A stretch of DNA of 29,898 nt, taken from the NCBI GenBank assembly GCA_018398765.1, contig JAHBMJ010001510.1, positions 1-29,898 of the forward strand, given 5' to 3'. A program made the translations under genes and the position numbers. How positions within the stretch are numbered: position 1 is the stretch's first letter; the number at the start of each line of letters is the position of its first letter. The notes below the pieces were generated by a model that saw only the letters and a program-made list of their open reading frames with translations, was not told the origin of the DNA and searched no databases. This DNA comes from Chromera velia (lineage: Eukaryota > Sar > Chromeraceae). Below, piece by piece: positions 21,630 to 29,898 of the stretch.

Positions 21630-22015
21630 CTGAAAAAACAAGACATGAAGGAAGGAAGGAACCATCATGCAGACACCATCTGGCAGACGAAAAGAAAAGG
21701 GAAGTGTTAGCAAGAGGACGCAAGCGAAATCAGCCAGGGAGACGTTTCGAAAAAAAGAGGTACAGACACAGGGGAACAAAGAGGCACGTGCACTGGAAAG
21801 AAGTCTCGACATATACAAGCCTCCCTCTCTCTCCCTCTAGCTGTTTTTCTTATCGCTGCATGTCACACAATTTCACTTCCATGCAGATGACATGATGCAT
21901 AATTACACCAACGATCGAGGGTACGCGCTCAAATGCCCTCCACATGTTGATCATGTGCACATAGACATACATGCATTCATCTTCGAGACAGCCGACCTGA
22001 AGGGTGCAGCAGAGC

Positions 22016-22164
22016 GGCGGCACGCAGCTAGGTGAGTCTACCGTCAATGCGGAGGTCGACACGAAGTGATTGGGAGTCACTGTGGTCGAGGCAATTTCAA
22101 GATCAGTTGTCTGGCAGTAGGAGAAGTAGGGATGGTAGGTGAACAGCGTGCCGATCTCCCCAGC
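22016..22164 (-). CDS. Possible internal exon, unknown protein
   Basis: A GTGCAG acceptor precedes an open stretch reading AGEIGTLFTYHPYFSYCQTT and then DLEIASTTVTPNHFVSTSAL. A possible donor (CTTCAG/GTCGGC) lies further downstream near 21993. The family was not recognised and phase compatibility with neighbouring candidates could not be established. Confidence 0.2.
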
Positions 22165-22647
22165 CTGCACAGGTATGCATGTGCGCATGCTGGACCCACC
22201 TTTTCATTGCACGATCCCCACACACTGCATTCCTTCAGCTCTCAAGCCCAAAAAGTCACACCGCCACAGGGAGGGAACTGAAGAAGAAAGAGGACCCGCA
22301 GGTCAAAGCATTGCGAATAATCTAATTAGGTGCGCTCCTCATAGGCACATGCATGGCTTCTGACAGTCGACCGCATGAGCTCGCAATCGAGTGAGCGAAT
22401 GACTGCAGGGACGCATCGATTGACCTCACCCAATCAGCGACCCTGCCAGCCACCCAGCCACCCATTTGTCATATATAAAACCACCAATCCACAGCCATTG
22501 CTTCGCTTACTTAGCATCTCAACCCCCCGACGAATGCAACGTCACGCACCCACTGTCCCAGCTCTCTACATACCTGAAGTCCGCCCTTGGCCCTCTCGAG
22601 TTCCCCCTTCACATATGGAGGCCTCAGGCGGGTCCTCCCAGACCGCG

Positions 22648-22933
22648 TCAGTCTGTGAGACACTCCGTGAAAAAGTCATCATGTTCAAGGAAGTCTGCAT
22701 GGGAGCATGAACGTGCATTTGTGAAGAGGAGGGGGCAAAAAAGTGCATAGGACAGCACATGTATTAATATATACATACGTTCATGCAGACTGCATGGGAT
22801 ATGGACCCAGGGGCTGACTTACTCTGGGCGTCCTTTCCAGTGTACTGGGGCACTCCCAGAAGGCCTTCTTCAAGGTTGTGAAGGGTGTACTCTGCGGGGT
22901 GGCAGATGCGAGCTGCTTCGCATGCCCTTCGGC
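22648..22933 (-). CDS. Possible last two exons of an unrecognised gene
   Basis: An exon ending at a strong donor (A/GTAAGT) at 22823 reads PAEYTLHNLEEGLLGVPQYT followed by GKDAQ. The intron ends at a CATGCAG acceptor. A 47-base exon (22694–22648) then completes the split Asn codon and reads FLEHDDFFTECLTD before a TGA. A second frame is also open through both exons, so the choice of frame rests on protein-like composition only. The left boundary of the first exon is not determined; 22933 is approximate. No family was recognised. Confidence 0.25.
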
Positions 22934-23264
22934 ATCTCTATAGTGATGAACTCGGCCTTCGTGCATGTCATTCTGCATGCAGAGGTCTTCTTTGATTGCG
23001 ACCTCGTGGCTGAAAGTGGTCAGAGGCCGCAAGCGGGCAGAACGGAACGTAGTTTTTCTTTTGTGTCGGCTTTGAATGCCGACCGTCTTTTGCAGCATAA
23101 ATATAAGCAGAAGGCCCACCGGAATGCACAATATTTATGGAAGAAGTCTGAAGTAGAGGGTCGTTCCGTCAATGAATGCTTGGTGCTGTGCACGCACGGG
23201 TACAAACTGTTCAATGTACAGACTGAAGCTCTTTTTCAATATGCTAGCAAACCTCTGCCCCGAT

Positions 23265-23265
23265 T

Positions 23266-23311
<46 letters not shown>
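23265..23311. repeat. (GA)n microsatellite
   Basis: About 20 GA units with few interruptions. Confidence 0.95.
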
Positions 23312-23317
<6 letters not shown>

Positions 23318-23559
23318 ATTCCGGGGAGATATATATTAATATTGAGATACGTACCATCGATCAATCAGCCACAGGCGCATGCATGAAGACCAGTTGGCTT
23401 GCACCAGAACGGCCGTAGCGGACGGATAGGACCTATGCCTATAGGCAAGATGCATACTAGCCGGCCCGACGCAGGACCAGAGAGACACTATGAACAGAGA
23501 GAGACGGTGCTCAGAGACCATGCAGTTGACTTCAGTTCGATCATGCATTCATGCATTAA

Positions 23560-24300
23560 TTGCCATTTTTTTAAAAAAAAAAGAAACAGCATTTTCGCGC
23601 GGTTTCGTGCGCACGCAGCGGAAAAGAACAAGGACCAAGACCATAAATTAACCATGGAAACATCCCCGCAGGATAAGGCCCTGCACAGCTTGGCTGGCCC
23701 TGGTTCAAGGCCTTAAGCCTCAAAACAAACGGTCCCACAGAAACAGCACTAACGTAATACTTGTTCTTCGATCAGTTTCTAGATTTAGTTCTGGATCTTT
23801 TATATATATTAAGAAGTTATTTGTACAGCTAGGCTATCTCTATTTAGAAAATCGAAGGGGTACGAAAGGAAGCTAGAAGAGAACATCAAAACAACTGAAA
23901 ACTCGTCACAACTTACAGAAACAAACAGTTCCGTATAAATCTAAATCCTAATATAAATAATAACTTTGATGATAGTTGTTCTGCATTGGGGTTGTAAGAC
24001 CAGTAAGCAGAATAAAATAAAATTGCTAGTCAAATCGCTTATTCAGTATTCTTGTAAGCCCCTTTTTGCTTTTAGCCCTAGTTTTGGCCTTACTGTAAGT
24101 TTTCCGTATAGTTAAAGGTCACTGTTTCTAGCACACTCCATTCCTGCCTTAAGAAATCTGCATGTGCAACGGTAGCATGTACTGAGTTAAACGCAGAAAG
24201 ATGAGTGCGATAAATACAGTCTCTCTTGCAGATCGATGCATTCAATTCTGTCCATCATACAAGCGCATCCTCAACACGACCAGTTTGAATACACTTGAGA
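23560..24300. other. AT-rich island
   Basis: Composition shifts to AT-rich with many TATAAA/TTATAT stretches. No coding frame, terminal inverted repeat or RNA gene was recognised by eye. Confidence 0.45.
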
Positions 24301-24669
24301 GACGCACAAGAAGAAGGCATCAGTAGGGGCGCATCCCACGGTCTCGGCAGGACAATCAATCCATCATTGAATTAATGGCATGACGTGCAAGGAGGAAATT
24401 CACTCATTCATTCGCTTTGTGGCGGCGTGGCTGCACGAGAAAGAGAGTCGTGCACCCAAGCGGTTCGTGCCATCTGAAAGCCCCCTGAATTAAAATTCAC
24501 CGCAGGCTTTGTCCCGTTTCCCCCACTCTCTTGCTCTCTTGTACGTAGATCTCCTCTACAATGTCGAGAACCGTCGCTGGACGGGACATTTTGCTACCAC
24601 GCAAAAAGGCAGAAAGGGAAGGGTGGTAGAGAAAGAAGAATGAGCAACTACATCCTGCAGACAATCAAA

Positions 24670-24976
24670 TCACTCCAGGTCCTCCTCCATCGCCGCGTCC
24701 GTCTCGTCAGAGCCCTCGATGACGATCTGCTCGGCAGGTGACCAGATCTGCAAGCAAGCAGATGAATGACAAAGGAAAGAGAGCTTTCAAAGGGATAAAA
24801 GTGAGAAGGGACCCATGATCGTCCTCTCATTCTTACATGAATCGCTTTCGCTCTCCCTCTCCATCCCTCCCTCTCCCTCCATCCCCACCCGGGCGACCCC
24901 CCTGTCTCTCACACGCACGCACGCACACACACACACCCACACACCCACACACACACACACACACAGACAGACAGAC

Positions 24977-25012
<36 letters not shown>

Positions 25013-28000
25013 TAGAGAGGGAGAACGAGCACACAGAAGACAGAAAAAGTTGGACATCCCCTAATTCAGAAATGCACCCACCCCATTTCCTTCCATCTCT
25101 CCCACACAAGTCCGCAGCACTCCCCCCAACCAAATAACGACCACCCACCCACCGACCCACCTGCAGCATGTTGTCGTCAGCCACGGAAGCCACCGTCCAC
25201 TCTTGCCCATCCATGGGGTTCCACGAGAAGTCGGTGACCTGCTTCGTGTGCCCACCGTGCACGAACAAAAGCTCCGGAGGGCCATCTTCGGGTTCTCCGT
25301 CAATCAGCTCCATCCCCACGCGAGACAAATCCCAGACGTTCAGCTTCCTGTCCGTGCCAGCTGCATGCGCATGTCCATGAGAGATCGATCAATCGCACAC
25401 AAGCCGCGCAGGCAGGCAGGCAGATGGCAGAGATGCTTTCGCGAATTCAGGTGCGCGCACACAGAGAGGAAGAGAGAGAGAGAGGTCAACTCAGAGGAAA
25501 AAGGGGGGGACAGGCGTGAAAAGAAAGCCAAAGAAGAAAAATGTGGCACCCTGTAAAAGAAAAAAAGGGAACATCCAGGGGAGAAAGAAAAAAAGCCCTC
25601 CGGCCAGCACGAAGGCATGGATTAAGAAAACAATACTCTGTAAGAAGCAAAAAACCTTCTCTTCTTATGTGTGTCTGACTGACACGATGCGATGATGGAT
25701 TCATTGAATGGTGCGAAATTGACTCTCAGCACCTCCCCCCTGTGGCCTTCCAAGACGTGCATTGGTGCGCTGAGTTTCCGAAGGTCCCACAGGTTCACTA
25801 CCTGCACCCACCCCAGTTGAGCCAAACAGGCACGCAGCCACACACAGAGGAAAATCCGATGATTCAACAGCCCGAGCAGGCTTTTGCACTTCACACGAGC
25901 AGGAGGCGAACAGGCAGTAATGCGCAAAACACAGGAGGTCAGGACGGAGACAGGAGGGAGAGAGGTCTTTTGCCCGTATCGGCGGAAGTTGGAAGAAAAC
26001 CGAGACCGTTAGACCTTGTCTTGGACCGACAGGACCTACTATGGATAGACGTACGTTTGCACAGTGTCAGTTCAACTTGCAGAGGGCATATCCATAAACA
26101 GACAAAGAAGAGATTCCTTCTGGTGGATATGCCGACATGGTCTCTCCTCCCTCCTTGCTGTGACGCACCGATAGATACCGAAGACGTTGCTGACTGCGTG
26201 TCACACAGAACCCCTCCCTCCCCACTCATCCTTCCGCATGTCGATGCACTACCAGGATACATATAAATTCAGTTCATGCAGCCCCCCCCCCTCCCTCCCA
26301 ACATCGCCCCCCTGGCTGTCCGTCTGACCACTTACTCACCTGGTCCTCCCCTCCGGTTGCGATGAGTGTCGAGATGAAGGGCGAGAAGGCGAGGGAGTTG
26401 CAAGCCTTGCCCTTGTGGCACTCAGTGAACGCGATGGGCTTCCTGTTGTCCTGACGAATGTCCCACCTGCATGCAGGCGTGCGTGCGTCATTCATGCAGT
26501 GCAGTGCAGCCATGCAGCAGTTTATCTTTGTCTGGGAGATCGGGGGCACCGGACCCAAATGCTCATCCGATGAAGGTAGCACAGCAACAGAAGTGCAAAC
26601 GGGAAGGTCCTTTAGTAAGAAAGGAAGACCATGATACAAAGAGAAAAAGAAGAGCGACGAGCGCACAGGCAAATCATATATAATACGAACGAAGCTGATC
26701 ATGTTCGGCCTGCCTGTCTGTGTATGAATGCATACATGCTCTTCTACAGACACCTGAACGCGTTTTTTTCACATGAAGCTGTTCACACGACCGAGGACAC
26801 AAAGCTGAATACAGAGAAAAAGAGAGAGAAAGACCAATAAACAGGACGGGAGACACAACGCACAGGCAAAGAATGGAGTCGACAGAGACGGAGCCAATAG
26901 TGTTCGGGTCGGTCGCTGAGAAGTGGCAGTCGTCGATGGGCTTCTTCTGGGGACTGTGGAGGATCGTAAGAGGCAAAACATGGTCGGCTCCTCTGTCGCC
27001 CTTCGAGGCCTCAGTTGCTGCATACAGACAGACAGACAGACAGACAGACAGGTAGATAGACAGGTAGACAAACCTCCGGGAGTGAAGGCGCAAAAAGTCT
27101 TCCTCATCCTTCGTTTGTTTGCTGCCTGCCTGTCTGTGTGTCCGTCCGTCCGTCCGTTTGTCTTTCTTTCTGCCGTTTGCGTCGGAACGCCCAGAAGCCG
27201 AGAAGAGAAACCGATCATATGAAGTTGGCGAATTAAGACATAGGGAAAGACAATAGAACAGAGACGTAAATCGATCAGCACCGATAAGGGAGCGTCTGTG
27301 TGCCGCCTCGACCCTCACGGTCTGGCACCCACCCTCTGACTGACTGACTGACTTGATCCCTTGATGTCCCACATGTACACCCTCTGGTCTTTGGAAGATG
27401 CGATCATGTACCCATGACGATGGGGGGACCAGCCCAAACCCCATCTGCATGCATGCACCCAGCAGCCAGGTATACAGCCAGGCAAAGAGGTGCTATGATA
27501 GCAGCGTGGCGTTCGTGGGCGTTTACAGTTGGATCGATGGATGTTTGAACTTCTTGTTTTCACGCATTCACACACAAACACGCGCAGAGAAAAAGGAGGA
27601 AAGAGACAGATTGGGAGCCAGCCGGAAACAGGCAGAAATGGAGAACCCTCTTGCAGGAAAAAATTAAGGGGGAGACAGCGTAAGGATAGAGAAATTGACA
27701 ATACATACATACATACATACATACTGCGAACGGGAGACACAAGTATCGAATGAGCTACAGCTACACCTCGTCAGTCCGAGCTGTCTGTACAATTTTCGGT
27801 CAGTCCGTTGCTCTGTCTATCCATGCAATACACAGATGCGTCAAGTGCATACTACGCAGAAACACTTTGCATTGAACACAGACCAACCCCTCTTCGTCGG
27901 GTCCCTTCAGTCGCAGTTTTGGTTTGCACTCGTCTGTAGTTTCCGAAAGAGAAGGAGAAGGAGAAAAACGGAATTCAGGAGGCGAGAAAGAACATGGCAG

Positions 28001-28521
28001 AAAGAAAAGAGACTAAACTGCTCTGGAGGGAATTTTGCGGACGTCTTTCTGCACAAAAAATACCGGGGTGAGTGAGTGGATAAATCACACCCTGGCTGGA
28101 CAGAATGCAGGTTATGGGGAACAGTGTACAGATACTCGACGCATAAAAAAACACAACGGGGCAGAGGGGAAGGCAGAGGACGTTCCGTCCGGACCCAAAA
28201 GAAAGACCCAAAAAACATGCATGCGGAAGGAAAACTGAATGAATGAAAAGGGGGGTTGAGAGCCTTGTTGGTCGGTCTTTCTGTCGAAACAAAAACCTCC
28301 CCGCTTTTGCCCACCTGCCCACCCCCCCAACCCCCACCTCGGGTGGGAAAACCAATGCAACCAACGGACCGTCATGATCGTACAAAGAATGCTTTGAGTA
28401 GTCGAACACCAACGCTGCAGGCAGGCAGGCAGGCAGGCAAGAATGAATCAGGGAAGACGCACACGCACGCTTTATCTTTGTGCACACACAGACACCGACA
28501 CAAACACACAAACACACGCGC

Positions 28522-28590
<69 letters not shown>

Positions 28591-28997
28591 CGCACACACA
28601 GCCGCACGCACGCGCACACGCTCTCGCTCTCTCTCTCACACACACAGGCATATACACATACATACATACATACATACATACATACACACACATACACACA
28701 GAAACATGGGAGCGAAAGGGAAATCCAGGAAGTCAAATACCAAAAATGGAAGGGGAAGAGGAAGCTGCAGCCAAAAAGTCGAGAAAAAAGACGCGCACGA
28801 TTGGAAACAACAAACACCAATCCCCCCAGATACAGATAGACAGATTTTCAGGGGAAATACTCTCGGATAAAGAGACGTGACGAAGGGAAAAAACAACCGA
28901 ACAATTATTCAAACACTGAAAGAATTAAGCAGACAGACCGTCCCCTGTTTTGGCCCGCGTGGCGAGATAATACTCGTCCTGGGGACAGTGTTGCGCT
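24670..28997 (-). CDS. RBBP4/MSI1-type histone-binding WD40 protein, 3' nine exons (5'-partial)
   Basis: Histone H3–H4 chaperone subunit, shared in other eukaryotes by CAF-1, HDAC complexes and PRC2. Exons: 28997–28939, 28414–28370, 27933–27888, 27444–27353, 27017–26864, 26466–26340, 25801–25684, 25360–25161, 24747–24670. All are GT–AG with matching phases, giving 305 codons. Blocks in order: [157 protein letters not shown] followed by FSWNP; DDNMLQIW. The tail is acidic and ends EEDLE. The propeller from about blade 2 on is complete. Roughly 130 N-terminal residues, including the H4-binding helix, are missing; their exons lie beyond 28997, probably past the window edge or in the repeat-rich end. 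The next upstream exon must end in phase 2. Confidence 0.92.
24910..25017. repeat. Compound (CA)n–(GACA)n–(GA)n microsatellite
   Basis: Lies in the last intron of the RBBP4/MSI1-type gene. CA units with CCCA interruptions are followed by CAGA units and then about 15 GA units. Confidence 0.95.
27019..27072. repeat. CAGA/GTAGA tetranucleotide repeat
   Basis: CAGA repeat abutting the 3' splice site (27018–27019) of a histone-chaperone exon; the repeat supplies the sequence just before the acceptor. Confidence 0.9.
27110..27172. repeat. TTTG/GCCT/GTCC tetranucleotide repeats
   Basis: Adjacent short runs of TTTG-, TGCC- and CCGT-type units in an intron of the histone-chaperone gene. Confidence 0.8.
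27701..27725. repeat. (CATA)n repeat
   Basis: Six CATA units in an intron. Confidence 0.9.
28480..28700. repeat. Mosaic CA/GCAC/GA/CATA microsatellite cluster
   Basis: CA, GCAC, CA, GA, CGCACA, CT and CATA blocks follow each other without unique sequence between them, inside the intron upstream of the VFDY exon. Confidence 0.95.
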
Positions 28998-28999
28998 CT

Positions 29000-29515
29000 G
29001 CACAGAAAAAAGAGAAGAATCACACAGACACACTATATCCTCTTTTCTTTCCTTTTTCTCTTCCTTCCTTTCATACAGACAGAGAGAGTACTTGGTTGCT
29101 TTCCCTCCTTTTAGACAGACTATATGTTTCTTCTTCTCGCTTCTTTTCTTCATGTACATAACAGACAAAAAGAAAGAAAGAACAGAGACTAAAGAACAGA
29201 ACCAACAATCAAACAGACAGAGAGACAAAGAAGAGGGGAGTCGTTAAATCATCCCATCCTTGTGCCCCAGTGACCGTTTGCGCCCATCTCCTGCAGCCCC
29301 CCCCCCACCCTGTCTCTCTCTGTGTGTGTGTGTGTGTGTGTGTGTGCGTGCGTGCACGAGCGCGAAGGAGAGGAAGAGGGACATAGATGGGAGGAGGGGA
29401 GGACCACCCGGGAGAGAAGAAAAATAAAGACGCTCTTTTTCCTTCTGTCCTTAATTTTCCTTCTTCATTTCTTTTGTCCTCTTTTCTTTCTTTATGTCTC
29501 CATTCGTCCATTCAT
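29000..29515. other. Upstream of the visible histone-chaperone exons, no exon identified
   Basis: The minus strand here should be intron or 5' region of the RBBP4/MSI1-type gene. A GCTGCAG acceptor-like site near 29296 is followed by open sequence (RWAQTVTGAQGWDDL) that does not resemble the expected N-terminal domain, so it was not called. A (TG)n repeat occupies 29316–29352. Confidence 0.4.
29316..29352. repeat. (TG)n microsatellite
   Basis: About 13 TG units followed by GCG-type variants. Confidence 0.9.
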
Positions 29516-29519
29516 ACGT

Positions 29520-29668
29520 TCCTCTTCCTCGTCTTTTTTCTTCTTCTTCTTCCTCTTCCTCTTCTGCCTCTTCTTCCTCTTCCTCTTCCTCTTCTTCCTC
29601 CTCTTCCTCTTCNNCTCTTCCTCTCTTCCTCCTCTTCCTCTTCCTCTTCTTCCTCCTCTTCCTCTTCT

Positions 29669-29748
<80 letters not shown>

Positions 29749-29763
29749 TTCTTCTTCTTCTTT

Positions 29764-29794
<31 letters not shown>

Positions 29795-29898
29795 TCCTCT
29801 TCTGCCTCTTCTTCCTCTTCCTCTTCTTCCTCCTCTTCCTCTTCCTCTTCTTCCTCCTCTTCCTCTTCCTCTTCTTCCTCCTCTTCCTCTTCTTCCTC
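29520..29898. repeat. Long homopyrimidine (TTC/TCC)n tract with gap
   Basis: Nearly pure pyrimidine on the plus strand to the window edge, built of TTC and CTC triplets with a higher-order pattern. The variant TTCTGCCTC recurs near 29564 and 29803. Two N bases at 29613–29614 mark an unresolved join. Confidence 0.95.

Larger units (their letters stand above)
20852..24660. other. Intergenic region with possible unplaced exons and an AT-rich island
   Basis: No complete gene was recognised. Three minus-strand stretches (21405–21629, 22016–22164, 22648–22933) have splice-compatible ends and are listed separately at low confidence. An AT-rich island spans about 23560–24300. TGCATGCA-type palindromes occur near 22345, 23375 and 23545. 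The portion just left of 24670 should hold the 3' UTR of the histone-chaperone gene. Confidence 0.4.

Noticed and set aside
27975-28820. 281-codon minus-strand open frame
   Set aside because: Mostly translated CA/GA repeats ([10 protein letters not shown]). Only the short VFDYSKHS segment is a true exon.
29209-29300. Possible N-terminal exon of the histone chaperone (RWAQTVTGAQGWDDL)
   Set aside because: A good acceptor precedes it, but the peptide does not match the expected N-terminal domain and no suitable phase-2 donor was found.

Overview
This is a eukaryotic nuclear window. Two genes carry many spliceosomal introns (GT–AG). The sequence is saturated with CA/GA/GACA microsatellites and holds decayed retroelements and a TIR element. 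The palindrome TGCATGCA recurs, often directly at 3' splice sites, and a selenoprotein gene with a candidate SECIS element is present. These traits fit an alga-like protist, possibly an alveolate such as a chromerid. That assignment is inference; no rRNA or other phylogenetic marker was seen.

Layout. 1–125 (minus): fragment of a LINE-type APE endonuclease running off the left edge. 130–4360: intergenic, microsatellite-rich. 9259→4504 (minus): complete nine-exon sulfite oxidase, reconstructed exon by exon with matching phases; its last exon runs into a 77-bp tandem repeat. 9701–11638 (plus): 5'-truncated reverse-transcriptase pseudogene. It keeps one frame for about 646 codons despite about fourteen in-frame stops. 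12555–14054 (plus): intronless iodothyronine-deiodinase-like selenoprotein with in-frame UGA at 13371–13373 in the motif GSYS-U-PP, followed at about 14299–14348 by a type-II SECIS-like hairpin. 14.8–16.3 kb: AT-rich island containing a 635-bp TIR element flanked by a 9-bp direct repeat. 16.6–17.8 kb (minus): second, diverged copy of the same retroelement C-terminus. 18.65–20.75 kb (minus): decaying, unrecognised coding sequence. 21.4–23.0 kb: possible unrecognised minus-strand exons. 28997→24670 (minus): nine exons covering the WD40 propeller of an RBBP4/MSI1-type histone chaperone; its N-terminal exons were not found. 29.52–29.9 kb: long TTC/TCC tract.

The three recognisable host genes (sulfite oxidase, deiodinase-like redox selenoprotein, histone-binding WD40 protein) share no pathway. 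They look like ordinary neighbours separated by repeat-rich DNA. The most notable item is the selenoprotein, supported by its family motif, the read-through frame and a 3' RNA element.
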